64,000 bases of DNA from Mumia flava (GCF_002797495.1 NZ_PGEZ01000001.1:310001-374000); one strand, 5' to 3'; counted from the stretch's first letter, positions 54,653 to 63,468 are shown. The notes: generated by a model from the letters alone, not told the origin. A program made the numbers and translations.

Positions 54653-55837
54653 GTGCGGAGCTCGACGTCGGCCGGTCTCCTCGTCGTCGGAGGCGGTCCC
54701 GCGGGCCACGCCGCCGCGCGGTCGTACCGTGAGTCGGGCGGCGACGGACGCGTCCTGGTGGTCTCCCAGGACGCGTACCCGCCCTACGCGCGGCCGCCCC
54801 TGACGAAGGAGCATCTCCGCGGAGAGACCGCCTCCGACGAGCTCGCGCTCTCCGGACCGGACTTCTACACCGACCACCGCATCGAGCTCACCCTGCGGCG
54901 GACGGTGACCGCGATCCACCGTGATCGGGACCGGGCCACGATGCACGGCGGCGAGACGGTCGACTTCCGGTCCTGCGTGGTGGCGACCGGCAGCCGGCCC
55001 GTCAGCCTGCCGGTCCCCGGGGCGCACGATCCACGCGTCCTGGAGGTCCGGTCCCTCGACGACGGGATCGCCCTGCGCCAGGCCGCGGAGTCGGCCGGGT
55101 CCGCGGTCGTGATCGGGTCGGGGTTCATCGGGTGCGAGGCCGCGGCGTCGCTGTGCGCCCGGGGGGTCACCACGACGCTGATCACGATGGAGCGGGCGCC
55201 GCAGCGCGCGCGGCTCGGCGACGAGGTGGCCGCCAGGATCGCCGGTTGGCTCGACGACGCGGGCGTACGCCTCGTCACCAGCGCGACGGTCCGCTCGATC
55301 GTCGAGGCGCGGACGGTCTGCACCTCGGCCGGCGCGTACTCGGGCGACATGGTCCTGCTCGCCACCGGGGTCGCGCCCGACAACGCGCTCGCGGCCGCCG
55401 GACGGATCGCGTGCGCCGACGGCCGGGTCCTCGCGGACTCACGGATGCGGACCAGCCGGGCGAACGTGCTGGCCGCCGGCGACGTCGCCCTCGCGACGAA
55501 CCACGCGGCAGGGCGGCGGCTCGCCGTGGAGCACTGGGGCGACGCCGTCAGGATGGGCGAGGTCGCCGGAGCCAACGCCGCCGGCGTGCAGGACCGCTGG
55601 GCGCAGGCGCCGGGATTCTGGAGCGGGATCGGTGATCGGGTCCTGAAGTACGCCGCCTGGGGCGACGGCTACGACGCCGTCCTCCTGAGCGACCACGGCG
55701 AGGGCGCCTTCACCGCATGGTACGGCGCCGGCGGTCGGGTGGTCGGGGTCCTGACCCACCGGCACGACCCGGACTACGAGCGTGGTCGCACGCTGGTCGA
55801 GTCCGGCGCCGACTGGAGCGACGTGGCGGCCGCGTGA
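54653..55837 (+). CDS. FAD-dependent pyridine nucleotide-disulfide-type (ferredoxin) reductase
   Basis: A 394-residue NAD(P)H:FAD oxidoreductase: FAD motif LLVVGGGPAGHAAARSY (9-25), PPYARPPLTKEHL, NAD motif VVIGSGFIGCEAAASL, second FAD motif LAAGDVA. It belongs to the ferredoxin/rubredoxin reductase group, with no redox-active CxxC. GTG 54653 has a perfect AGGAGGT. Electron acceptor unknown. Next to the sigma gene and behind a candidate stress promoter. Convergent with the glycosyltransferase, 7 bp apart. Confidence 0.9.
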   Translation: MRSSTSAGLLVVGGGPAGHAAARSYRESGGDGRVLVVSQDAYPPYARPPLTKEHLRGETASDELALSGPDFYTDHRIELTLRRTVTAIHRDRDRATMHGGETVDFRSCVVATGSRPVSLPVPGAHDPRVLEVRSLDDGIALRQAAESAGSAVVIGSGFIGCEAAASLCARGVTTTLITMERAPQRARLGDEVAARIAGWLDDAGVRLVTSATVRSIVEARTVCTSAGAYSGDMVLLATGVAPDNALAAAGRIACADGRVLADSRMRTSRANVLAAGDVALATNHAAGRRLAVEHWGDAVRMGEVAGANAAGVQDRWAQAPGFWSGIGDRVLKYAAWGDGYDAVLLSDHGEGAFTAWYGAGGRVVGVLTHRHDPDYERGRTLVESGADWSDVAAA

Positions 55838-55844
55838 GCCGTCC

Positions 55845-56552
55845 TCAGCCCGCTTCGGGCGCCGCGGCGAGGTCGCGGAGATAGCCGGCGAAGCCACCGT
55901 TCGTGCGCCCGCGCAGCCGCGCCGACGTCCGCACCCGGCTCCCCTGGTTCGTCCACCGACACCCGGCCGCGATCGCCGAGCGGACGAACACGACGTCCTC
56001 GTGCTCGTCCAAGGCGCTGAAGCCACCGGCGAGACGGTGCGCAGCCAGGGTGAAGCCGAGGTTCGCGCCGTGGACGTGCAGCCCGTCGCGGTGACGGTCG
56101 TCCCAGGAGCGCGCCAGCGCCGGGTCGATCTCGTCGGGATCGGGGCGGACCCGGCCGACCACCAGCGCGAACCCGTCCGATGCCAGGACGTGCTGACGGA
56201 CGAGCCATCCCGGCCCGACCAGGCAGTCGGCGTCGGTCATCGCGACCCACACCCGATCGTGCTCGCGCCCCCGGGCCAGCCGCGCCACCCGGTCGACGCC
56301 GGCCTCGCGCGCCACGCCGACGCACCCGGCACCGGAGATGACCGTGTCGACGTCGTGCCGTGCGGCCACGGCCGCCGACCCGTCGCGACAGCGATCGAGC
56401 ACCACCGTGATGCGGGCGCCGATCCCCGTCGCCTGGTGCAGCCTGATCACCGCCTGCTCGATCGCCGTCAGGCACCGTCCGAGCCGCTGCTCCTCGTCGT
56501 GCACGGGAACCACGACGTGCACGACCTCCGGCGCGGCGGCGTCGAGGCTCAC
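55845..56552 (-). CDS. Family 2 glycosyltransferase
   Basis: A 235-residue GT-A glycosyltransferase: VHVVVPVHDEEQRLGRCLTAI at the start, metal motif TDAD in VWVAMTDADCLV, and a late GANLGFTLAAHRLAGGF with EHEDVVF. GTG 56552 overlaps the stop of the PIG-L fusion by 4 bp. No membrane anchor. Last gene of the dps operon. Donor and acceptor unknown. Confidence 0.87.
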   Translation of the reverse strand: MSLDAAAPEVVHVVVPVHDEEQRLGRCLTAIEQAVIRLHQATGIGARITVVLDRCRDGSAAVAARHDVDTVISGAGCVGVAREAGVDRVARLARGREHDRVWVAMTDADCLVGPGWLVRQHVLASDGFALVVGRVRPDPDEIDPALARSWDDRHRDGLHVHGANLGFTLAAHRLAGGFSALDEHEDVVFVRSAIAAGCRWTNQGSRVRTSARLRGRTNGGFAGYLRDLAAAPEAG

Positions 56553-57877
56553 GCGTGCGGCTCCGGCCAGGCGGCATCCGCCCCGAGGACGACGATCTCG
56601 ACGTCGCGGTCGACGTACGACGCATGCTCGACCCACCCCCGCCGGTCCCGTACCGCCGCGTGGACCGCCGGCCCGTCCATCGGCCACCCGTCCACCTCGT
56701 GGCGCCAGTGGCACAGCACGATCGTCCCCCGCGGGGACAGGGACGACGTGATCCGGTCGAGGAGTCCGTCGAGGCCGGCCGGGCTGAGGAAGTACCCGAT
56801 CTCCGACAGCACCACCAGATCGAACCTGCCGTCGACCCACTCCCGAGGGACGCGCGCCTGGATCACCTCCACCTCCGTGCCCGCGAGCCGCTCGCGCGCC
56901 GCGCGCACGGCAGCCTCGCTCGAGTCGACGGCAACGACCTGGTCGCACCGCTCCGCCAGCGCGACGGTCAGCTCACCGATCGAGCACCCGACCTCGAGGG
57001 CCCGCCCGAACCGCGGCCACGGAAGGGCCGCCAGGAGCAGATCGCGCTTGCGGCGTTCGTACCACCGGTCCCGTACGCCCCAGGGGTCCGCGGCGCGTGC
57101 GTGCAACGTCTCCAGCGCGTCGTCGTGGGTGTCCTCGGAGACGAAGTACTCCGACTCCCCACGGAAGTGCTCCAGCACCTCGCGGGTGAGCAGCGCCTCG
57201 TCGCCCGGCTCCGCCGACAGGGGCTGGATCTGGCTGCGATGGCTCCGGATCGCGGCCGACCGTCGCTGCTGCGCCTCGTCGGACAGCGCGAAGCGGCACA
57301 TCCGCTCCCAGGGCGCGGACTCGGGACGAGCCCAGTGCCACCACCAGATCGGGAACTCCAGCAAGGTGGCGTCCGTACGGGCAGCGGCCACTCCTGCCGC
57401 GCGCCCGGCAGCCTCGTGGTCGCTGTGCCCGTCGTGGCGCCACGGTGCGAGCACGAGCGTCCGGCGCCCGTCACCGATCACCTCGACCACGCGCTCGACC
57501 AGCGTCGACTCCGCGAGGGCGACCTCGGCGTCGGCAAGTCCGAGGAAGGTGCACGACGATCCCGGGGCGAGAACGCCGACGGCCTCCTCCAGCTCGGCCA
57601 GACGCCGCCGCGCGAGCCCGATCGGCCCGAGCGTCGGGGATCGCGGGTGGCTGCGCTCACCGGCGGTGGCCACCAGCACCTCGACCTCGAGCCCGACGGT
57701 GTGCGCGGTCGCGATCAGCCCGCCGGCGCCGAGCGTCTCGTCGTCAGGGTGGGCGGCGAGCACGACCAGTCGGTCGAACCGGTCCAGCTCGAGCTCGGGG
57801 CACGCCCGCGCGGCCGGGTGCCCGCGCCACGCCGAGGCGGGCGTACCGGGCTGGTCGTGGGTGAACGACGCGGTCAT
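56549..57877 (-). CDS. PIG-L deacetylase/class I methyltransferase fusion
   Basis: A 442-residue fusion. N-terminal PIG-L/LmbE zinc deacetylase (about 30-245): AAHPDDETLGAGG with His43, Asp45 and Asp46, and zinc His154 in HDGHSDHEAAG. C-terminal Rossmann methyltransferase (about 255-440): ALEVGCSIGELTVALA (SAM loop 293-308), VVAVDSSEAAV, and a NodS-like end. A sugar would be de-N-acetylated and then methylated. Overlaps both neighbours by 4 bp; part of the dps-ACAD-PIG-L/MT-GT2 operon. Confidence 0.9.
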   Translation of the reverse strand: MTASFTHDQPGTPASAWRGHPAARACPELELDRFDRLVVLAAHPDDETLGAGGLIATAHTVGLEVEVLVATAGERSHPRSPTLGPIGLARRRLAELEEAVGVLAPGSSCTFLGLADAEVALAESTLVERVVEVIGDGRRTLVLAPWRHDGHSDHEAAGRAAGVAAARTDATLLEFPIWWWHWARPESAPWERMCRFALSDEAQQRRSAAIRSHRSQIQPLSAEPGDEALLTREVLEHFRGESEYFVSEDTHDDALETLHARAADPWGVRDRWYERRKRDLLLAALPWPRFGRALEVGCSIGELTVALAERCDQVVAVDSSEAAVRAARERLAGTEVEVIQARVPREWVDGRFDLVVLSEIGYFLSPAGLDGLLDRITSSLSPRGTIVLCHWRHEVDGWPMDGPAVHAAVRDRRGWVEHASYVDRDVEIVVLGADAAWPEPHA

Positions 57878-58917
57878 CGCGAGCCCCCGTGCACGAGGTG
57901 GCGGCCGAGGGCCGCGGCGTCCCGTTCGGCGTGGTGCTGACGCAGGTACACCCGCAGGTCCGAGACCCGGGCGACGTGCTCGGGCTCGCTGACGAGCGGA
58001 CCCGGTCCGAGCGCGTGGTCGACGCTGCGGAGGACCCGCTCGGCGGAGTCGGCGACCACCTGACGCACCCGCAGGGCGAGGACGGCTCCGGCGTCGCCCC
58101 GGGCCTCACCGGCGTCGACGAGGCGAGCTGCACGGCTCAGCGCGCTCGCCGCCGCGTACAGCGCCGCGTCGGTCGCGCCCAGGTGGGCGAGCCCGATCTG
58201 GTCGGGCTCGCGCTTCGCGGCCGCGTCGGTCAGGCGCCGGACGAGCCCGACCGCTCCCCCGTACCAGACGGCGGCGACGCCGATGCCGCCCCACGCGAAG
58301 CCGTCCCGCTCGAGGTACCAGCCGGGACCACCGACCGGCACCGCCTCCGCCTCCGCGAAGCGCACCGACGTGCTGCGGATCCGGCGCAGACCGTGCGGCA
58401 CCCAGGGCTCGTCCGCCGTCTGGATGCCGGGTTGGTCGAGCGCCACCGCGAACAGACCACGCCGCTCCTCGTCGATCCAGGCGGTGACCAGCGCATGGGT
58501 GACGTCGTCGGCGAGCGAGCACCACGGCTTCGTCCCGCCGAGGGCCCAGCGTCCGGGCGCGCCGCCGGAGGGCAGGGGCCGCGCGACCACGCGCGTGCCG
58601 GGACCCTCGGCGGCCCACACCCCCAGCACGGCGTCCGCCGGAACCGTCTCCTCCCCCGCCTGAGCCTCGGCGAGGATGGCCAACGCGTCCAGGTGCGGCT
58701 CCACCGCACGGGCGACGGTGAGATCACAGGCTCCCAGCGACGCGAGGCACGACCACCGCGCGGCGGTGTCGACGCCCGGCAGAGCACAGTCCTGGCCGAG
58801 CTCACGGCCGAGGCGCAGGGCACCCTGCACGTCGCCGGCGACACGCGCGCAGCGCGTGGCGACCTCGTCGAGCCACGGGTCCGGCTCCGCCGTGACCCCG
58901 ACCCTGACACCCGCCAC
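57874..58917 (-). CDS. Acyl-CoA dehydrogenase-family protein, atypical short
   Basis: A 347-residue acyl-CoA dehydrogenase-like flavoprotein: DLTVARAVEPHLDALAILAEA, the middle beta domain with LGGTKPWCSLADDVTHALVTA (substrate/FAD-binding), helical C-terminus ending in LRVYLRQHHAERDAAALGRH. It is shorter than the usual ~380 and the catalytic Glu cannot be placed, so the reaction may differ. Start is GTG 58917. Lies 28 bp after dps and overlaps the PIG-L fusion. Confidence 0.82.
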   Translation of the reverse strand: MAGVRVGVTAEPDPWLDEVATRCARVAGDVQGALRLGRELGQDCALPGVDTAARWSCLASLGACDLTVARAVEPHLDALAILAEAQAGEETVPADAVLGVWAAEGPGTRVVARPLPSGGAPGRWALGGTKPWCSLADDVTHALVTAWIDEERRGLFAVALDQPGIQTADEPWVPHGLRRIRSTSVRFAEAEAVPVGGPGWYLERDGFAWGGIGVAAVWYGGAVGLVRRLTDAAAKREPDQIGLAHLGATDAALYAAASALSRAARLVDAGEARGDAGAVLALRVRQVVADSAERVLRSVDHALGPGPLVSEPEHVARVSDLRVYLRQHHAERDAAALGRHLVHGGSR

Positions 58918-58945
58918 GCGCTGCGTCCGCCCGTCCGTGACCGCG

Positions 58946-59497
58946 TCAGCCGTCGGCGCGAGCGTCGTCGGCCGCGGCGGACTCGGAGTCCGCGCCCGCG
59001 GTGGACAGCCGGCCCCGCATGTCCTCGAGGTGCGCCCGCACGAACCACTGGAACTTCTCGAGCTCCGCGGTGTGCGCGATGATCATGTCCTGCGTCACCA
59101 GGTCGAGGTCGTCGGTCAGCGCCATCACCTCGCGGTTCGCCTCGATCACGCCGTTGTAGACGAGGTCGAGCGCGCCGAGGTGAGCGAGCACGGTGTCGCG
59201 GCCGACCGAGTAGTCGTCCCAGGTGCGGTCCGCGATGATCGCGCCCGGCGTGCCCTTCGGCGACGCACCCAGCGTCGCGATCCGCTCGGCGACCTCGTCG
59301 GCGTACCCGCGGACCAGGTCGACCTGGGGGTCGATCATCTCGTGCACGGCGATGAAGTGCGGCCCGACGACGTTCCAGTGCACGTGCTTGAGGGTGAGGT
59401 GGAGATCGTTGTACGCGCTCAGCCGCCCCTGCAGTGCGGCCACGACCTGCTCGGCATCGTCCGTCGACAGGCCCGGAACGGTGTACGACACGGTCAT
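58946..59497 (-). CDS. dps: Dps-family ferritin-like protein
   Basis: Iron-storing, DNA-protecting mini-ferritin. The 183-residue product keeps the ferroxidase ligands with E. coli Dps spacing: His40, His52, Asp56, Asp67, Glu71 (KHVHWNVVGPHFIAVHEMID, YADEVAERI). An acidic/Ala tail follows. Preceded at 59534-59559 by GTTT-N16-GGGTAC. First gene of an operon that continues into the ACAD, PIG-L/MT and GT2 genes. Confidence 0.95.
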   Translation of the reverse strand: MTVSYTVPGLSTDDAEQVVAALQGRLSAYNDLHLTLKHVHWNVVGPHFIAVHEMIDPQVDLVRGYADEVAERIATLGASPKGTPGAIIADRTWDDYSVGRDTVLAHLGALDLVYNGVIEANREVMALTDDLDLVTQDMIIAHTAELEKFQWFVRAHLEDMRGRLSTAGADSESAAADDARADG

Positions 59498-59533
59498 TCG
59501 TCTGCTCCTCGACTCGGGATTCTGGGTTCAGCC

Positions 59534-59559
59534 GTACCCTAAGACGGGTCGCGCCAAAC
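59534..59559 (-). promoter_or_regulatory. Candidate stress-sigma promoter of the dps operon
   Basis: Minus strand: GTTT (59559-59556), 16-nt spacer, GGGTAC (59539-59534), 36 bp before the dps ATG. Same sequence and spacing as at katE. Confidence 0.7.
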
Positions 59560-59586
59560 GTCCGGTCGAGCCGAGTCGGCGCGGAC

Positions 59587-62037
59587 TCAGCCGCCTTCCG
59601 GAGCGCCACCCGGTCCCGCGGCGTGAGGTTTCCGTACCCGCTCGAGGGCGTCGGCCCAGTCCGGCCCGCGCCAGTAGTGCCCGTGCTTGAGCAGGCCGGT
59701 CACCGCACCGTCGTTCATCTCCTGGTCGTACGGCGTGGGGTCGAGCACCCGCCAGTCGTCGCCGCACTCGTGGCGCCCGGTCGAGGGCACGTGCACGTCC
59801 GGCCGCGCCCCGTCCAGGGCCCCCGGCAGGTGACCGGAGGTCGTGCTGGGACCCTCCGCCCCGTGCCGCCACGACAGCACGGGGCCGGCCAGGGGATCGG
59901 TCTCGCGGTAGAGGTTGATCCAGGCCCCGCCGAGCACGTCGTGCACGTCGCCGACCGCGTCGAGGTTCACGTACTCGGGGAAGGCCCGCGGGAAGATCAC
60001 CTGCAGCTGCGACCCGAACGTGAGCAGCGAGATCCCGTCGCGCTCCTCACGGTGCAGCGCCGCGAGCGCACCGAACGCGATCAGGCTGCCCTGGCTGTGT
60101 CCGCAGACGACGACGTGGGGAGCCGGCTGAGCACGGCGGTACCAGCGCAGCCGGTTGCGCAGATCGGTCACGCACCGCATCGAGTACGGGCGGGGCGCGT
60201 ACGGGTGCACCGCGTGCGGCCAGAACGCGATCACGTCCCAGACGACATTGAGACTGCGGCGCGTCCCCTGCTCGGAGACCGCCGACCGTCCCGTGGCGAG
60301 CAGCGCCGCCGCCGCCGTGATCAGCGCCCACGCCCCGATCAGGGCCACGACGTTGGAGACCCAGATGACCGCGGCGGAGCCGGTCACGTACTTCGGCTGG
60401 CTCAGCAGGTCCAGCGGGCCCGGCAGCGACCGGCAGGTCCCGAAATCCTGGCCGCCCTGGCAGCCGGCCAGCTCGAGCGCGAGCGCGATCCCCAGCAGCG
60501 TCCCGAAGAGGACGAAGACGGTGCCGCCGACCGGGATCAGGTTCTTGAGGCGCGCGGTGCCGATCGCGCGCGCGACCGTCTCCAACCAGCCCGCCGAGAG
60601 CCGCGGGCCGCCGTCGGCCGCGGCGAACATCCCGGCGGCGCGTGCACGGTCCGCTCGGCGTCGGGCCATCATCCAGATGCCGGCCCCGGTGGCGAGCAGC
60701 GCGAACAGCAGGAGGTTCAGGCCCCACGCGTACGAGACCCGGTCGAGCATCGGCGTCGTCCCGACATCGACCTCGATCCCCTCGGCCGTGGTGCGCGTCC
60801 GGACCGACAGATCGAGCAGCGAGGAGACGCCGGTCGCCGCCGCCGCCGAGAGCCCGACCCCGAGGAACGCGGCGATGCTCGCCACGAGGTAGGCGGTCAT
60901 CCCGAGGGCGTACGGACGGAACGCACGGTGGCCCGGGGTCGTCCCCCAGGAGCCGCGCACGCTGAGGACCAGCGCGAGGTTGGCGAACCCGAGGAGGATC
61001 AGCGCTGCCAACCCGGCCCACAGCAGGCCGTTCGCGACGTCGTCGAACATCACCGGCCGCTCGGCGGCCGCCCGGTCGACGTCGCTCGCTCCCCACGCCG
61101 ACAGGGCGAGGAGGACGACGGCGACCGCGATCGCACCGCGGGCGATCCAGACCATCGTCACGTGCCACCACAGCCGGAACGCCGCGATCCGGCCGGACAG
61201 CGGCAGGCTCGCGGTCCCTTCCGGGTCGCCGAGCAGCGTCGTCAGCACGACGACGAGGACCAGGGCGATCGTCGACGCGAGCAGGACCGGGTCGCGGTCC
61301 ACCCACCCGTCGGGGTGGACCGCCCACGCACCCATGCTCGCGACCGTGAGCACCGCGGCCGCGAGGTGCAGGTTGCGCAGGACCGGTGCGTCGGTGTCGC
61401 CCCGGTAGAACCGGTCGCGGGCCAGCGGGGTCCGAGGCTCCCCGGGCTCGACCGCGTCGACGTAGCGCCCCTCGGTCCGCTTGCGCGGCTCGGCGTCGTC
61501 CACCACGCCGTATCCGCGGCCCAGCCGGTAGAGCACGTACGAGACCAGCGCCGTCGCGACGATCGCGAGACCGACCGTCCACGTCTCGGGGAAGGACCCG
61601 AGCTGGCGCGAGCCGGGAGCCCACCGCCAGGCCAGCAGGTCGATCAGGATCAGCCCGGCGGCGAACGTCAGCAGCAGCGTCAGCATCAGGGCGACGAAGC
61701 GCAGCAGAGCACCGCACAGCAGGTGCCAGATCCGCGCGAGCAGGCCCGGTCCGGCGGCGGGCAGCATGAACTGCGCGGCGTTGACCATGCCGAACGGCAG
61801 CAGCACCATCCACAGCGCCTGGAGCCAGCTGCCGGAGGTGAAGCGGCCCCAGTGGTAGGCCTCCACGACGTGGCCGTCCGCGCCCCGCAGCTCGTGACCC
61901 GACGAGTCGACCGCGCGGAAGTAGCGGGAGTCGGCGTCGCCTGCGACCTGCGTGCAGTACGGCCGGTCGAGGATCGACTCCGGCGGCGCACCGCTCACCC
62001 CGTGCACCCGCAGCTCGACCCAGTCCGCACCGGACAT
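59587..62037 (-). CDS. Large multi-spanning membrane protein with split alpha/beta hydrolase domain
   Basis: An 816-residue protein. The N-terminal strand and loop (WVELRVHGVSGAPPES, His12) look like the oxyanion part of a lipase; then about ten transmembrane helices and loops; at the C-terminus the nucleophile elbow CGHSQGS with Ser648 and later LLKHGHYW. A hydrolase core seems interrupted by a membrane domain. ATG 62037 has GGAGGT; a GTG 15 bp upstream is less likely. No characterised relative known to me. Divergent from the LigD polymerase gene. Confidence 0.8.
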   Translation of the reverse strand: MSGADWVELRVHGVSGAPPESILDRPYCTQVAGDADSRYFRAVDSSGHELRGADGHVVEAYHWGRFTSGSWLQALWMVLLPFGMVNAAQFMLPAAGPGLLARIWHLLCGALLRFVALMLTLLLTFAAGLILIDLLAWRWAPGSRQLGSFPETWTVGLAIVATALVSYVLYRLGRGYGVVDDAEPRKRTEGRYVDAVEPGEPRTPLARDRFYRGDTDAPVLRNLHLAAAVLTVASMGAWAVHPDGWVDRDPVLLASTIALVLVVVLTTLLGDPEGTASLPLSGRIAAFRLWWHVTMVWIARGAIAVAVVLLALSAWGASDVDRAAAERPVMFDDVANGLLWAGLAALILLGFANLALVLSVRGSWGTTPGHRAFRPYALGMTAYLVASIAAFLGVGLSAAAATGVSSLLDLSVRTRTTAEGIEVDVGTTPMLDRVSYAWGLNLLLFALLATGAGIWMMARRRADRARAAGMFAAADGGPRLSAGWLETVARAIGTARLKNLIPVGGTVFVLFGTLLGIALALELAGCQGGQDFGTCRSLPGPLDLLSQPKYVTGSAAVIWVSNVVALIGAWALITAAAALLATGRSAVSEQGTRRSLNVVWDVIAFWPHAVHPYAPRPYSMRCVTDLRNRLRWYRRAQPAPHVVVCGHSQGSLIAFGALAALHREERDGISLLTFGSQLQVIFPRAFPEYVNLDAVGDVHDVLGGAWINLYRETDPLAGPVLSWRHGAEGPSTTSGHLPGALDGARPDVHVPSTGRHECGDDWRVLDPTPYDQEMNDGAVTGLLKHGHYWRGPDWADALERVRKPHAAGPGGAPEGG

Positions 62038-62123
62038 CCGCGCCACCTCCACCGAGCAGGCTAGGGCGCCGCGGGGTGCGCTGCCGTGCTGCTTGCAGCC
62101 CCGCGCGGTGGGATGGTGGTGCG

Positions 62124-63011
62124 ATGGCGGGAAACGTGCTGGAGATCGACGACCGGACGGTCAAGGTCTCCAACCTCGACAAGGTCCTCTATCCGTCCGA
62201 CGGCACCACGAAGTACGACGTCATCCAGTACGTGCTCGCGGTCGCCGACCCGCTGCTCGCCCAGCTCGCCGACCGCCCCTGCACCCGCAAGCGCTGGCCC
62301 GACGGCGTCGACGCGGACAGCTTCTTCGAGAAGAACGCGCCCCGCGGGACGCCGGAGTGGGTCCGGGTCGTCGAGGTGGCGACGCCCGGGTCGTCGCGGG
62401 GCCGGGACTCCGCCGACTTCCCGGTGCTCGCGCACCGGGCGGACCTGGTCTGGGTGGCCAACCTCGCGGCGCTGGAGCTGCACACGCCGCAGTGGACCGT
62501 CGGGCCGCGCGGCGGCATCCACGACGCCGACCGGCTCGTGATCGACCTCGACCCGGGCGCACCGGCCGGGCTGGCCGAGGCCGTCGAGGTCGCGCACCTC
62601 GTCCGCGACCGCCTCACCGACGACGGCTGGACGGTCGTGCCCGTGACCAGCGGGAGCAAGGGCGTCCACCTGTACGCCGGCCGGGGCGCGACCGCCCCGT
62701 CCGACACGCTGCGCGACTACGCCCACGGCATCGCCGACGAGCTCGCCGCTGCGCACCCGAAGCGCGTGCTGTCGGTGATGCGCAAGGCGGAGCGGCGCGG
62801 GAAGGTCTTCCTCGACTGGAGCCAGAACGTCGCGGCGAAGACGACCGTCACTCCGTACTCGCTGCGTGGGCGCGAGCGACCCTGGGTGGCGGCGCCGCGG
62901 GTCTGGGAGGAGCTGGACGATCCCTCGGAGGTGACGCAGGTCCTGGCGCACGAGATGCCCGGCCGGCTGGAGACCTACGGCGACCCGATGGCCGCCCTTC
63001 GCGCTGTGTGA
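62124..63011 (+). CDS. LigD-type polymerase/primase domain protein (stand-alone)
   Basis: A 295-residue archaeo-eukaryotic primase-type polymerase domain of LigD: KVSNLDKVLYP at the start, VIDLDPG with two metal Asp residues, TSGSKGVHLYA, and KVFLDWSQN with the third acidic residue. Fills gaps with ribonucleotides in NHEJ. No ligase or Ku gene in the window; PE domain gene lies at 44914. ATG 62124 is preceded by GGGATGG. Its neighbour 62 bp downstream converges. Confidence 0.93.
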   Translation: MAGNVLEIDDRTVKVSNLDKVLYPSDGTTKYDVIQYVLAVADPLLAQLADRPCTRKRWPDGVDADSFFEKNAPRGTPEWVRVVEVATPGSSRGRDSADFPVLAHRADLVWVANLAALELHTPQWTVGPRGGIHDADRLVIDLDPGAPAGLAEAVEVAHLVRDRLTDDGWTVVPVTSGSKGVHLYAGRGATAPSDTLRDYAHGIADELAAAHPKRVLSVMRKAERRGKVFLDWSQNVAAKTTVTPYSLRGRERPWVAAPRVWEELDDPSEVTQVLAHEMPGRLETYGDPMAALRAV

Positions 63012-63072
63012 CGCCGACACCGGAAGGCCGAGCGGAAACGTCGCCGGCGTCGCGCAGCGGGACGAGGCGCCG

Positions 63073-63468
63073 TCAGAGGTGGTCCGGGACCGTCAGCGCG
63101 TCCGGGTCCGAGCGCGGGGGGACGTGGGAGAGCGCGACCTTGACGAGGGCGACGCGTGCCTTGGCGAGGGCCTTGCGGCGGATCCCCCGCTCCCCACCCA
63201 TCCGGGCCTCGACGGACGCGGCGATCTGCTCGTCGGTGAACGTCGGCCGCGTGCCCGACTCGACCTCGACGTCCGGCAGGTCGACGAGCACGGGCAGGAG
63301 CTGGTCTCCCAGCCCCGAGACGATCTGGAACCGCTCGTAGCGCGACAACGCGCTCCACGCGTCCTCGGCGTCGCGCCGACCGCGTCGTACGTCCTTGTCC
63401 TTCGCGGCCACGATGCTCTTCGCCGCCCCGGTGAGCGCCGCGGTCAGCTCGTGCTCGGTGAACCTCAT
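63073..63468 (-). CDS. Conserved hypothetical protein
   Basis: A 131-residue, mostly helical soluble protein (MRFTEHELTAALTGAAKSIVAAK, AWSALSRYERFQIVSGLGDQLLPVLVDLPDVEV). I recall similar ORFs in Nocardioidaceae without a function. Same strand as the B12-binding protein to its right. Confidence 0.6.
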   Translation of the reverse strand: MRFTEHELTAALTGAAKSIVAAKDKDVRRGRRDAEDAWSALSRYERFQIVSGLGDQLLPVLVDLPDVEVESGTRPTFTDEQIAASVEARMGGERGIRRKALAKARVALVKVALSHVPPRSDPDALTVPDHL

